Source: Limanda limanda (Eukaryota > Chordata > Actinopteri > Pleuronectiformes > Pleuronectidae). From it: 64,000 nt of DNA. The notes under the pieces were generated by a model that was not told the DNA's origin, ran no database searches, and saw only the letters and a program-made list of their open reading frames with translations. Positions 36,425 through 48,689 of the stretch are shown here, one piece after another. The position numbers and the translations under genes were made by a program. Within the stretch, counting starts at the first letter, position 1. Each line of letters begins with the position of its first letter. The stretch spans positions 19,213,248-19,277,247 of the forward strand of contig NC_083651.1 of assembly GCF_963576545.1 (NCBI RefSeq), read 5' to 3'.

Positions 36425-36680
36425 CATCAACACACAACATGCAAATGGCCACCAACTGACAACCCTCTTCCCTCACCCTAACTTTCTAAGTGTGGAGAAG
36501 AAGCTACAGGTTCATAGAGACATAAATTATCCAGTATTGGTAGAAACATGGTGGTGCAGCCTCCGGAAGAGGACCTACTCTAGTTGTGCAAAGTAATTGC
36601 GCACAAATTAAAATAAGAATGTTCAGTTTCTGCCATAGATCTTAAAAATAAAACATACACACTGGACTTTTAATCATCTG
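36425..36680 (+). repeat. Dispersed repeat, family A fragment
   Basis: It shares GGAAGAGGACCTACTC with GGAAGAGGACCCACTC of the copy at 44789-45143. It ends in ACACACTGGACTTTTAAT, matching the family's right terminus (ACACACCAGACCTTTAAC). The left half is diverged or missing. Confidence 0.55.
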
Positions 36681-36755
36681 TAATGCAAAGGTGACTATAG
36701 AAAGTTGAATGCACACTTAGTCCACACATTACGGTGTTTGTGTCGGTCACTCTCA

Positions 36756-36767
36756 GGGGGCGGGGCC
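36756..36767 (+). promoter_or_regulatory. GC box upstream of arylsulfatase
   Basis: GGGGGCGGGGCC, a perfect Sp1-type GC box, lies 72 bases before the start codon in an otherwise AT-rich stretch. No TATA box is evident. Confidence 0.5.
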
Positions 36768-36804
36768 AGTGGACTCAGCAGACGAGTAACATTTGTGTAG
36801 TTTT

Positions 36805-36831
36805 ATGAATCGGAAGCTTTGTGCAGGATGA
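36805..36831 (+). other. Upstream ORF overlapping the arylsulfatase start
   Basis: An ATG at 36805 opens an 8-codon frame ending at TGA 36829-36831. That stop overlaps the main ATG (36828-36830) in the sequence ATGA. This would allow termination-reinitiation control if the transcript includes 36805 (inference). Confidence 0.5.
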
Positions 36832-39800
36832 GGTGAGTGCACACGGTTTCCTGGTGATTTTTATAAGAACTCACTACAGCCTATTCTCCTGAATGAGCTG
36901 GAAATAAAATGAGACCTGGATGGAAAAGAGGCTAATCCACGTGATGTTGCCTGTTTTGTTTTGCTGAAAACGCAGCATGGTCGTGCAGCGCTTTTGATTC
37001 GTGTGTGTGTGTGTCAGTGCGTGTGCGTGTCATAGACTGTATATGGTGCGTGTGTGTATTTGGACCATAGACTGTCAATAGATTTGGACAGCACATTGCA
37101 CAGTCAGTGTGTCCCAGCGCTCAGAGACAACATGCACCAGAGGTTTATAGGAGATCAGATAAAGTCCACACTGGACCTTGGACTCCATGTCTGCACTGTG
37201 ACTCTTCCTCTTCAGCCTGAGTCCTTATTCAATTTGACACATGTACATCAGACTCGTGCACGAATCACAGGCTCGTGCCACGGTGAACAGGATCCATTTT
37301 CTTTCTGTTTGCACGAGATGCTTTCAGCTGAGAGGAAGAAGTAATACAGCAAAGCTTTGAAAGAGGAAGCAGTTCAGACTACATGTGAGCAGAGAACACG
37401 CAGTTTTATACATACTAAGCAAACTTCAAGGTGCAGGGACATGAAAAAACAACACAGGGACAATGTCGACAAAGAGATTTAAACATTTTTCAGAATAAAC
37501 TAGATTAAAAAAGTATAACGATGAATCTGTATAAAAAATTTAAAAATCAGGTAAAGGAATAAATTGATAGAACTTTATAATATAATAAATAAAAATTGAA
37601 TACAATGCAATGATGGTATGACCTTGTAAAATAGTATAGTCAAAGGCAATTGTGAATAAAAAGTTTTAAATCTGGTGAAAGTAAGCAGCTTTTTGTCATC
37701 AAAAGTGAAATTTAATCTATTATCATTTATCACCCGTTATTATTAGTAGCATTATTTTCCTGTGGGGCCTTCAACATTTTTCGTATAATATTGAAACTAA
37801 TGTAGGATCAAGCTTTACCTATATTTTGCATTTATCTTCCCAGTTACTTATAAAAAAAATTGAACCCCCTTTATTTTGTTCTTATTGTGAAGTTGTGTTT
37901 GTAGATGTACTCTTGAGTCTTGAGTCTTGACCAGGTTTGGATCCGAACCTCAACTTTTCCTGTCTTCTTGACCAATCAAGGAGCTCACAGTAAAAGTCAC
38001 ATTCAAACATTCATACTATACAAACCTTTTCCTGTCCCAATCAATAACACACTGCCAGCACAGCCGTCAGGGGCAATTTGGAGGTTAATGTCTGGCCAAG
38101 GACACTTCGGCACGCAGAATGTAGAGCCAGGGATCAAACCACCAACCCTCTGGTTAGTGGACGCCCTAAGCCACAGCTCATACTTATACTATATATACCT
38201 CACAACAATACTGAGGACTCACTAAAGGTTTCTACGGAAAGAATCTAATATTCTAATGCAGTGCAACATGTCTGTGATTTATCTGCTAGAGCTGCACTCA
38301 GTGTGGTGAATTCAAAAGCCCTCTGTATTTCTATGGAGAGGTCGTCATCTGCTCATATTCCTCGTGTAGCTGTCAGGGGGTTTGGTACTCGGATGTGAAA
38401 TACATTTTCATATTTTTCAAATATTCATGCCCCATACTCGGTTTAGCTCAGACAGGACATAGCATGTGGATGCAATTGGCAGGCGACGGTTTGCATAGCA
38501 AGTCAGTGTAGTAATGAGCTTTGTGAAGGATATTGCGTCGCATAAATAAAAGAGGACTCGACCGGTTTTGAAATGTGTTTCCATTTTTCATCACACTGTC
38601 CAATTTCCAAGTTACGTTCCTTTGAGATTTTCAGGGACCTTGGGATTTAAACTGAATATTAAATTATAGATATGAGATTCACATTTAAATGGATATCAGT
38701 TTTAGAATCAGGAGGGCGACTGGGGATGTGGGGAAATTGCGTCATCTGAAAGAAGAAGATGGCAATCAGGCCGAAATTCATTTAGTGTAGCGAAGGACAA
38801 AATAACTTGTTTTCATGAAAGGAAATTACTCTTTTAGACCAAGCACAAAATGGAGGGTCAGGAAGAGATGGCCTGTCTGCATATTGTGAACCAGAGTTCA
38901 GATTATAGTTAGAGTTTGGATGTTCAAGCTCTGACTTCCGCCAGATATGATTATGACAGGTAGTGATGAGCAAATATCTTTAACTTGCTGCTGGGACCTA
39001 CAGATGGATGATGGAGTGGTGGAGTTTATTACATTATTTCAGTACTAGGTGGCTTATTTAAATTTCTTTTAAGTCTAATTTAGTTAAGAATGTGTTAATC
39101 ATTTGCCTCAAGGTCCTGCCTGGTGGTTCCTCTTCTTCTCCCCCTGCTCCTGGCTGCAGGAAGTGATGTATCAGGGGAGGAGGCGAACAGGAAGCCCAAC
39201 TTTGTCCTGATAATGGCAGATGACCTGGGTATCGGGGATGTTGGGTGCTACGGTAACGATACCATCAGGTAAATACTAACAAATGTCTTCATATTTTTAT
39301 TTGTCCTTTAGATCAGATATATTTCAATATCACGCTGATCAGAAATTTGCCTTTATTTCTATATTTAAAGAAATAAACAATATATAAATATTCTGTTCTA
39401 TCTTGTTAGTTGATCTGTTTGTCACACTGACTCTCTCCCTGTAGGACCCCCAACATCGACAGGCTGGCGTCTGACGGGGTGAGGCTGACTCAGCACATTG
39501 CAGCTGCTCCTCTCTGCACACCGAGCCGGGCCGCTTTCATGACAGGGCGTTATCCTCTCCGCTCAGGTAAGATCAGATAAGATAAGATAAAACTTTATTG
39601 ATCCACACTTGAGAAATTCAGCTGTTACGGCAGCAGACAAATCAAAGTGAGTTAGACAAAGGAATACAAATATAAAAAAAGTCAATAGATAAAAATAAAA
39701 CATTTAATGAAAAAAGCAGACTTTGTATATATTATGCACCTTTCATTGTAGAAGTGGTTTGTATAGAAATGTTATTGGGTAAAGTGCAGTAGCACAGGAT

Positions 39801-42800
39801 GATTTGCACAAGCAAGTAAAAAACTTTTTGTTCATAAGTATAAGGAGATACTGTGATGTGCAGAGGTCACTAATGTGCAAAATGACGTTTTCCCTTAGAA
39901 ACCGTGCAAGTCATATCTGTAGGGTGACATGAGAAAAACCAGAGCAGTATTTTATTAGTCATTCCGGATGCGGTTGTAGAGTCGGACAGCAGCAGGGAAT
40001 GAAGAACCTTGAGCTGTGGGTGCAGCAGTCTGCTGCTGAAAGAGCTGCTCAGGGCCCCTACTGGGTCATGTCGGGGGGGAGAGGTGTTGTCCATGATGGA
40101 ATTCAGCTTCGCCAACATCCTCCTCTCAGCCACTTCCTCTGGGGGATCCAGAGGGCAGTCTAAGACCCAGCTGGCTCTCCTAACCAGTTTATTTAGTCTC
40201 TTCCTGTCCCTGTCCAGACATGGTGTAGAACTCTGCAGAAGCCACCACAGTATGGTAAAAAGCCCTTAATAGTGTCCTGCCCACTCAGTCGCTAAAGCTC
40301 TGTTCAGCCAGTGTGACCAGAGCCAAACTGGTTGTGCTTGTACAGCAATATGTGTGTGTGGTAGGATCCATATTGGTTTATTCATTATATTGTGTTTGTG
40401 TTGAGTAGGATTGGGCAGCATAGGCCGTGCAGAGGTGCTGCTGTTCCTTGGAGGTTCAGGGGGGCTTCCACCGAGTGAGACCACCTTCGCTAAGAGGCTG
40501 CAGCAACAAGGATACAACACTGGCCTTGTGGGTGAGATAAAGTAATGTATGCATTTATTGACTGAGCCTAAATGTAGAATTTCCTCTGAAACTGCACCAG
40601 GCAAGAAAGAACAGGCGATTTCAGCACAGTGTATATATATACACACACACACAACATAGTGTGTGGGTGTGTCTGTGCTTGACTTTGTTGGTCCTCTGCT
40701 GCTTTGTGTTTTAGAAAGGCTGAGAAAAAAAATATTGCACATAAGGAAGCAATTAGAGTTGATCTTTTTCACACTTTACAAGCATTGGCAGTGCACACAA
40801 CACATATGGTTTTACATACACTGATTTGTGCAAGTACGAGCAAGACACCACACATTTCACTTGGCTCTCAGCGAGAACTCTTTAAATGTAATCGGATATT
40901 TGTAACCCTTAGCCACAGAAAACCTGACTTTTTTTTACAGAAAAATGTATTGTTATATTAGTTATGTTTTGATTTTGTTCGCACCCCAAAGCAGAGAATG
41001 ATACAGGTGGGTATAGATAATTAAAGAGTTTATTGCTCAACAAAAAGCAACGCAGTTGCGTTAGAGAGCAGGCTGGTTGGTGGAATCCCAGGGATTACAC
41101 GAGTGCTGAGCACATGGAAGAAAAAAAAACCCTCTGTACTGAAGGCAGAATGTAGGCAAACAGCAAGGCACACAGGTTTAACTCTAAACGCAGAAAAAAC
41201 ACTGGGGTACTTCACTGAGGTACTTGAAAAAAACAAGAACACCGAAGATTCACAAAGAACGAGACGGAGTGATCTGGCAGAGCAGTGGAGTGAAGACCAG
41301 GCTTTTATGGGCAGGTTGATGATCTGAGTGGAAACAGGTTTGCCCTGTCTGCTGCAGGAGACACTACACGCCCCCTGCAACACACCGGCCCTGCAGGAGA
41401 ATAAAACACAACGTGGAGGGGGAGAGAGAACACACAAAAACAAAACAAAACAAATAAAAACAACACAGAATCATCACACTTATGTTGCTTTCTTATGGAC
41501 AGTCAGATTTAATTTAATGAACTGTCAATGCAGTATGATTAAGATTATGCCAACTTCTTCCAGTATGTACGTTTAAAAGTCTTAAACTTGAGGGTGAAGA
41601 AGGAGTCGGGTAAGATAGATTTTCATGACTGCTTCCATAACATAATTGTGTATTTCAAGTTAGGTTATGTTAACGATTATAAAGTTTTTATTATATAATA
41701 TATAACTGCAGAAGTACAGTCTTACTGATATTGAGATAAGATACTAGTCAGGTGCTGTGTCGGCTGTTAGCAACAATATAAAATACAGTTCCTGAACAAT
41801 GATAATGACCATTCACTTTGATTATTTATTGAGTGTAGCGGCTTCATTTTGATATAAAAGGAATCCTACTGACCTTTGGTGAACCTGCCAGGCTGGAGGC
41901 AACACAAACCTGTGGCTTTTTCTGTCACTGAGTATTTGCGTGTATATGCCTGTATGTCACAGTTTCCGTTAGCTGGATGCCAGAGAGGTCCATAGGACAT
42001 CAGTGTTGATGCAAAGGGAAAAAAAGGGAGGGAAGTGGGTGTAGCCCCAAGAGCCCCAGGGGGCTTCAGTAAACCTCGAGATGTATAACGAAAGCTATGT
42101 GAAATGTAAGCAGGCAGTTGAAGACCCTAAAGCTAAATATTCATGTAGGCTAAGGGTGTGTGCAGACTCACTTTTTCCTCATCTACCACCACGTTTTTTA
42201 TAAGAAAACCTACAGTTGGCGTCCAAATCACTGGGGAAAAAATCCGCGGCTGTGGAAATAAGTCAACAAGCCAGATAGTGTGGCAGCCTGATACACTGAC
42301 GGTGCAATTACTGCAAACTGAAATTGCAAATTACATAGAGCAAACCTGTCCATCAGGTCTTAAAACGTTGATGAACTGGTCATACTGGCCAATATAGATG
42401 CACATCTCTCAGTAAATAATAACCATTGAGTATTCAGCCAAGCCATAGTATGAGTAGTATTTTCAAAATGTAGCAAAGGAAATGATCCAGTTTGATTTGG
42501 TTAAATACAGCTGAGAAAATAAAGAACTTGAATGGCTCTCAGTAGAGCGCAGACCTCCGCCTAGGCCCAACAGTCCCCTTAAATTCAATCAGGCACCACC
42601 CAATTTCACACACTCACAAATATCAGTTCCCTTAATGTGCCTGATGTTTTCATTTAAAATGAAAAATTAATTATTCCCTTAAAAACTGTGACAATGTTAG
42701 GTTAAAGAAAGTGATACAATAATCCCTGATCCGAAAGGGTTCTTCCCCGACCCAAACCACATCCCTCCACCGAGTTTAGTAGAAATCCGATCTGTTGTTT

Positions 42801-45800
42801 TTTGTGTAATCTTGCTCACAAACAAACAGACAAACCAAACAACAACAACAACAACAAACAGACAGGAGTGAAAACATAAGCTCCTTGGTGATCCAGGGGG
42901 ATCAATTATTCATTTATGTTAAATCCCACAGTGGGGCAACATTAAACAAGCAAAGGCAGCGTAACGATGGGGTCTTTTTAATGGAAAAATAACAGGATCT
43001 CAGCTTGAAACATGCCAGTGTCATTGCCTGAAGCCAATGTGTAAAATGCGCTTGTGTCTCTCCAGGTAAGTGGCACTTGGGTGTGAACTGTGAGCACCGA
43101 GGGGATCACTGTCACCACCCGAACCAGCATGGCTTCAGCTACTTCTACGGCCTGCCGTTCACCCTGTTCAATGACTGCATGCCCGGAGAGGGGACCAACA
43201 TCCTGGGAGAGCTTCAGCAAACACTGCAACAAATGGCCGCTATTCTGGGAGTTGGACTTTTCACTCTGGTAGGCATATTTTGTTTCCTTTCCTTGCTAGA
43301 CGAAGAGGGAGAAATGAGAAGACAAAGAGTTGCTATGGTGTTCCCCCTCCCATAAAGCAAAGAAACTAATGTGTAAACACTTAGACACATGAGCCACAGG
43401 GTTGGAAAAAAAAAAAGATTGGGAACAGAAGTTGTGATTGTGAAGCTCACAGCTCACACTAGCCAGAAGCCTCTTTCAGGGCAAAGCAAAGCGATGTCGA
43501 AGCTGAAATTTGGTGAGGACTTGGCGATGCTGAGTAAGACAAATAGGAGCCAGCTGTGCCGCAGGTAGAGCAAGAGAGAGAGAGAGAGAGAGAGCCCGAA
43601 ACAAACATCAGCATTTGTTCTATGGGGGAACAATAAATGAATAGAACATAAAGAACCGCAACAATTCAGAGTAGGAGACAGAAATCTATAAAACTCTTTT
43701 CAGATCTAAATTTACTGCAGTGTTTGTATGAACAAAGGACACAATGTACTACTTGTTTCACTTGGTGGGAATGGGTGCTGACTGTGGGAATGGTATATAG
43801 TACCATCTAGTGGTTAAATTGTGGAGTTGCAACAGCATCCAGCTCCAGTAAGTGGCATGTTATATTAGCAGTGCAATACAGTGAAACAGCCCTGCAGTAC
43901 AATTTCCTGGAGACTGTTTCTGTCAGTTTAGGCAGATCTTATCACAGTGATTTATATTCTGTTAAATTGGGTTTTAATTTGTTATTTGATGCTCTAAAAA
44001 CAGGATGAAAGTCTAGTAGTAACTTCACTGAATGAAAATGGCATGACCATCAATTCAATTAGTGTGTAAGATTCACACATTGCAGGCTGTTAGATATCCA
44101 TATGCGGTTGTATATTGTACGACAGCGTTTTCGTGTTATACTTGTGGATTTCATTTCAGGTGTGTGTCCGTGTGTGCGGCCTCCTGGAAATCCGCCTGTG
44201 GCTCCTGGTTGCACTTTTCTCATTAAGTTTCTTAGCAACCGCTGTGTGGTATGTGCCATTTAAACTCATGCCCACCTGGAACTGCATCGTTATGAGGAAC
44301 CAAGATGTCGTCGATCAGCCAATGACAGTGGAGACGGTGCCCAAGAGGTTGCTGGGAGAAGCACAAAACTTTATAAAGAGGTGGGAATGAATATTTCTCA
44401 AAAAATACATATTCTGAAAAAAATGGCAACACAACCATGAAGTACTCTTGATTGTTTAAGTTTGCTATATCAGCAGTTTCAGATTTGTACAAACTGTACC
44501 TGTGGTTTAATTGCTGTTTGACTTGAATATATTTGAATGTGACTTAAATTAATTGCAATTTTGACTTAAAATTTGCAACAACCCTCATACCTGACGAGTT
44601 TCTCACTTTTACGTCGTCCCCCACAGGAATAGTGATCGTCCATTCCTCCTCTTCTTCTCATTAGTCCATGTCCACACACCACTCTTCAACACCCCTGCCT
44701 TTGCTGGCAAAAGCCGCCATGGTCGCTATGGTGACAATGTAGAAGAAATGGACTGGATCATCGGTAAGTTAGGACTGTGACGGAAAAGGTTCAAAGATCC
44801 AGTGTGTGGGAATTAGTGCCATCTAGTGGTGAGGTTGCAGATTGCAACCGGATATGTTTCCCCTTACATCTCCATTTTGAAGTAAGAGGACCTGTACTGG
44901 CAATCATGTCAAGTAAGAGCACAAAAGTTCAATGTGTGTTTTGTCCATTCTGCGCTGCTGTTAAAAAAACAGCGGTTCAATATTGTGGGCTCCTTGGAAG
45001 AGGACCCACTCCCTATGAAAATATGAAGATCTCATTCTTAGTTCCACATGAATCTGACTAAAACTAATAAAACAAAATTAAAACTATCAAATTTTTTCTG
45101 CTACCAATAGTTCCAACTAAATCCTACACACCAGACCTTTAACACTGGCATGAATTACTAAATATTGTAAAGTGGCCTATAGTGGTAGTTTGAGAGTAGT
45201 TTACTGTTACACTGGAAACTATGTAGAAACTTTTTACATGTTTTCATCAGTAGGGCTCCGATGTTCTGTTTCAACTGTTCTCTGCCTCATCTGATTTGTC
45301 TGTAGCGCGATTCCACACCACGACAAGAATTATAATTTTACCATGGAGAACTCCGCCACATCATGTTTTACTCAACCAAATGCCTCTAATTCAATATATT
45401 TTAAATTGTATATGCTCTATATTTGTAATATATTTTCTAGGACAGTTGACCGAGACAGTGGACTCCCTCGCTCTAGCCAACAATACTCTTATGTACTTTA
45501 CATCAGACCACGGAGGTCACCTTGAGGACGCCGATTCGAGGGTTGGCCAGAAAGGAGGATGGAACAGTATCTATAAAGGTAGATGATGATTCTGTGGTAT
45601 ATGGAATCTACAGCATATGTTTTTTTTGATGCATTAATTGCAAACATGTTTTTTGTGGGGTTGTTTCGTTTCTCACCTTAAGGTGGAAAGGCCATGGGGG
45701 GCTGGGAGGGGGGGATACGAGTCCCTGGTATTTTGCGCTGGCCTGGCAGACTGGCAGCTGGGAGAGTAGTAGATGAACCCACCAGCCTTATGGACCTGTA

Positions 45801-48129
45801 CCCGACTCTGAAGTATTTAGCAGAGGACAAACAACCAGACAGGTACATACACAGTCTATGTGGCAAAGTCCTGTTTTATTCCCCTGTTTTTTTTTGTTTG
45901 TTTTTTACAAGGATGAAAAGCTCCTGTTCAGTATTTGATAAATACAATGGTAGAACAAGCCATGATACAGGGTTACAAACACAGGGGAGAAAATACTATA
46001 CAATTACTCTAAACTTGAACATGATAATTCTAGTGTTTTGTAGGTTTGATTACAGTGTGCTTACAGAGCTTCCTCATTACCTGTAAACAACCATGTCTAT
46101 TTGTTTTGGTGAAGGCAGATGTGTGGACAATAATTTAGCAAGTAGGTGACGTAAAGAAGAGAGATGATTGTAAACATGAAAATAAACATATGCTCTTGTT
46201 GCTTGTGTAATTAAAGGTTATATATACAATATTTATCGCCACTAGATGTCCCACTAGAGCAGCATGTACCGAGAATATTTTCCAATTAAGGAGAAGAAAA
46301 GCCAGTCCTATATGCTTCTCAAATGTCGAAACGCCAGAGCAAACTGACTAGGCTGATCTCTTTCTTTGTGAGAGTCCATTTTGTAGCAGATCCAACTTTA
46401 TTCATATAGAAAATAGTTTTTTCTAATTTGTGCTGCCATAATTTCATAATGAAATTCTTTTTTAAAATATGTTGCATTTAAACATAAGACATCTCTAACT
46501 TGGTGTTTTTTGACTGGTTGCTGCATTGTAAAGCTTTGTTCAGCTCTTGCCACGTGCTTGCGCTATCGTCATTAAAGTTATTACCATCAATGCAGACAGC
46601 CAGACTTCATAGTTCTAGCCACAAGCGGAATGCAATGTAGTTCTCTCCTTCGCACCAGAATTTGCCTTTTACTTTTTAGTCTGTGTGCGTGTGAGAGTTA
46701 CGTTCATGCGTGTGCACCCCTGCTAGATCATGGATTTGGAATACACTGGTCGTTCACATTAATGTTTAAATTATTTTACACATGTATGTTTATAACTTTT
46801 AACTTTACCAAGGACTTGTCTCAACATAAAATTTTTCTGATTTCTCAAAGAAGAAATGCTTTACATATTACTTCTGTTCTCTCTAAAGTTATGTGTGAAG
46901 GTGAGGAAACTTTGATATTTAATGTTTCATTATAGAGCACAAGGTCAAAAGTCTAGTATCTCATCTGCATGTAGCACCTTGCCTCGTCAAACCTTCACTT
47001 CTGCCCTCTATGTCTTTTTATTACACCTTGCTCTCCAGACATTTAGACGGCCATAACCTCATGCCACTGTTGGAGGGGAGAGTGAAGCGATCCGAGCATG
47101 AATTCATGTTCCACTACTGCGGCATCTACCTGAACGCGGTTCGCTGGCATCCCCCTGGCAGTGAGTTCCCACACACGCAGACGTGCTCCACATCATAGTA
47201 TTTATTCTTCATATCAGGCCACCTGCCATGACTTTAGCTTTGAAACAGAAAACAAATTGTACTGTAGCTTTAAACATTCTCAAGACTACCCATTTAAATA
47301 AAGAGAGAAAAACCAAAGTCATGCCCCCCTAATTTGTCCGGATCCATTCCATAATTTAAATGGGTTTTTCCTTGTGTCAGGCTTCAACCCTCCACATATT
47401 TTCATGCAAATTGGTTCAGTAGTTTTTGCTGAAACACAAACAAACAAACTAACAAAACTAAAATGAAAACAATTTCCCTTGGTACAGGTAAATACTCTTT
47501 GCTCTAGTCAATATCACGCCATGTTTAGTTTGTCAGGAATACAGCTCCCCTCCTATTCCTTAGTTCAGTAAAATTTTGTCTTTTAAGATGACCTTCCTCT
47601 CTTGGAACATATTTAGAGCAACATACAAGTCAAAACCATTTCTCTCAGCTCAGTCATATTAAGGATTTTCTTGTGCTTTATTGTGTCTTTGCACACTGTG
47701 CTCTGAACTAATGTGTTCTCTGTCGAATGTTTTCATGCAGGTGACTCAGTCTTCAAGCTGCACTTTTTCACCCCTAACTTTTCTCCCCCGGGAGCCGGCG
47801 GGTGCTATGAAGATAAGATCTGTATGTGTCACGGAAAATACGTTACGCACCACGATCCACCGCTGGTGTACGACATGTTCCACGACCCCTCTGAGTCCCG
47901 CCCCCTGACCCCTGACACTGAGCCGCGATACACAGAAATCCTCGAGCAGACTGCCAAAGCTGTGGAAAGGCATCAAAGTACTCTCACAAGCAAGCAGGCG
48001 AATGATACTCAGTTGACTGCTGTTCAAAGCCAGATGACCTGGGATAAGATTCTGTGGCGGCCCTGGCTTCAGCCGTGCTGCGGGACGTTTCCATTCTGTG
48101 GCTGCAAAGAGGAGGCGCCGCATATTTGA
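36828..48129 (+). CDS. arsh: Membrane-anchored arylsulfatase (STS/ARSD/E/F/H group), 11 coding exons
   Basis: Exons: 36828-36832, 39113-39268, 39445-39566, 40409-40531, 43066-43268, 44160-44380, 44627-44763, 45441-45578, 45683-45842, 47039-47160, 47741-48129. They join to 1776 nt, 591 residues, a normal family length. Exon 1 codes only ATG AG. A signal peptide (1-18) precedes [13 protein letters not shown], with metal ligands D38/D39. Cys78 in CTPSR is the residue converted to formylglycine. KWH (137-139), SDH (344-346) and YKGGK with K371 complete the active site. Two hydrophobic helices at about 185-245 form the ER-membrane hairpin known from steroid sulfatase. Sequons N50-D-T and N336-N-T are in family positions. 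The SDHGGHLE and [17 protein letters not shown] blocks and the C-terminal PCCG cysteine cluster resemble ARSD/ARSE/ARSH more than STS. The symbol is a best guess and the substrate is unknown. Confidence 0.85.
36833..39112 (+). other. Arylsulfatase intron 1 (2.3 kb)
   Basis: It separates the start codon exon from the signal-peptide exon. No alternative coding exon was recognised. Donor AG|GTGAGT and acceptor TCAAG are usable; the acceptor has a weak pyrimidine tract. Confidence 0.7.
39571..40262 (-). mobile_element. 5'-truncated non-LTR retrotransposon (LINE) 3' fragment
   Basis: On the - strand the frame 40133-39870 contains [15 protein letters not shown] and [14 protein letters not shown], which I recognise as the degenerate C-terminal end of a fish LINE reverse transcriptase. 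A 3' UTR follows and ends in the GATAAGATAAGATAA block at about 39571-39590 (TTATC tail on its own strand). The 5' part is missing and the frame is broken after a few dozen codons. It lies in intron 3 of the arylsulfatase, antisense to it. Confidence 0.65.
40967..41479 (-). mobile_element. Candidate solo LTR of a Ty3/gypsy-like element
   Basis: Read on the - strand, the roughly 510-base block starts GTGTGATGATTCTGTG. It has a TATA-like CATAAAAGCC (about 41302-41311), then an AATAAA (+ strand TTTATT at 41031-41036), then GCTTTGGGGTGCGAAC near its end, an arrangement usual for fish gypsy LTRs. The pentamer TTATG flanks it on both sides (40962-40966 and 41480-41484), a possible target duplication. 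With those borders the TG...CA termini are not perfect. No internal retroelement genes or second LTR were seen. Confidence 0.45.
42541..42892 (+). repeat. Dispersed repeat, family B (fullest copy)
   Basis: Begins GAGCGCAGACCTCCGCC and AGGCCCAACAGTCCCCTT. It continues with ATATCAGTTCCCTTAATG, CCGAAAGGGTTCTTCCCC, GTAGAAATCCGATCTG and TTTTGTGTAATCTTGCT. An AACAAAC/AACAAC tract follows, and the end is GAAAACATAAGCTCCTTGGTG. The order is the same as at 26105-26526. It is non-coding. Confidence 0.75.
43269..44159 (+). other. Arylsulfatase intron 5
   Basis: It separates the exons that encode the two membrane helices. It contains a (GA)n tract at about 43572-43593 and a CATCTAGTGGT core (about 43803) related to family A repeats. 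No other exon was seen. Confidence 0.6.
44789..45143 (+). repeat. MITE-like repeat with imperfect terminal inverted repeats, family A
   Basis: The left end GTTCAAAGATCCAGTGTGTG and the right end ACACACCAGACCTTTAAC are inverted copies with a few mismatches and one indel over about 25 bases. Inside are CCATCTAGTGGTGAGGTTG and GGAAGAGGACCCACTC, shared with other copies in the window. At 355 bases with no open frame it fits a non-autonomous DNA transposon. It sits in intron 7 of the arylsulfatase. Confidence 0.65.
45843..47038 (+). other. Arylsulfatase intron 9
   Basis: About 1.2 kb without a supportable exon. A CCACTAGATGTCCCACTAG fragment at about 46240 may be a short relic of the family A repeat. 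Confidence 0.6.
47330..47455 (+). repeat. Short relic of family B-type repeat
   Basis: Contains CATGCAAATTGGTTCAGTAG followed by TTTTTGCTGAAACACAAACA and an AACAAACTAAC tract, parallel to the 3' part of family B. It lies in intron 10 of the arylsulfatase. Confidence 0.5.
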
Positions 48130-48680
48130 GAAAAACACAGTCTCCAGCTTCTTGGGCTCTTTCTCCTCCAACCTGCAGCAGTTTTTCACTTTTTTTTAGA
48201 GCTGGGGCTGAGATGCTTCAGGGTGCGTTCAGGTGCGTTCACTGTCACAAGTGTTCAAAGAAGGTGATGTGACTTTTTTCTTAATTGTCCTACCAGGCCC
48301 TTTTTTGGGAATTTCAACCAGATGCTCCTCGCACAGAGACACTTGTTTAATCTTAAATTAAGACTGATTGTACAATGCCATTAATTAAAATTAAAGCAGC
48401 TGTCATATTGCTTAGTGAATCTAAGCACATATTTAAGGTGGAATCTTTATTTAAATTTAAATTAAACAAATACTATTGAACTTATAACCATTTAAATTAA
48501 GATCAATCAATAAAGTCAGTGGAACTTAACTATATTCAGTGCCTTATAACACTGTGCATTCTAAGCACAGTCAAAAATACCCCAAAAAATACCTGAAGGG
48601 GAATTCTCAATTGTTTGCATGTTACTTTTTTTTTTTTACAGAGAATAATTTCAACAGTGAAATAAACTATATAATAAAGA
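48130..48680 (+). other. Probable arylsulfatase 3' UTR with poly(A) signals
   Basis: AATAAA occurs at 48509-48514, 48661-48666 and 48673-48678. The last is followed by the T/GT-rich CCTTGTTTTCCTTGTTTTTC, the best cleavage context. No coding sequence was found after the stop. Confidence 0.5.
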
Positions 48681-48689
48681 CCTTGTTTT

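Larger units (their letters stand above)
34299..36750. other. Intergenic, CD99-like gene to arylsulfatase
   Basis: No gene supported. It holds a fragment of the family B repeat (34455-34479), a LINE 3'-end fragment (36137-36290) and a MITE-like fragment (36425-36680). The rest is unique AT-rich DNA with short open frames lacking domains. Confidence 0.6.
40532..43065 (+). other. Arylsulfatase intron 4 (2.5 kb)
   Basis: Holds the solo-LTR-like element (40967-41479) and a family B repeat (42541-42892). No coding exon was recognised; the acceptor CTCTCCAG at 43065 is strong. Confidence 0.7.

Noticed and set aside
40266..40772. 168-codon - strand frame
   Set aside because: It overlaps arylsulfatase exon 4 (40409-40531) on the opposite strand and continues into intron sequence. 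It is a shadow.
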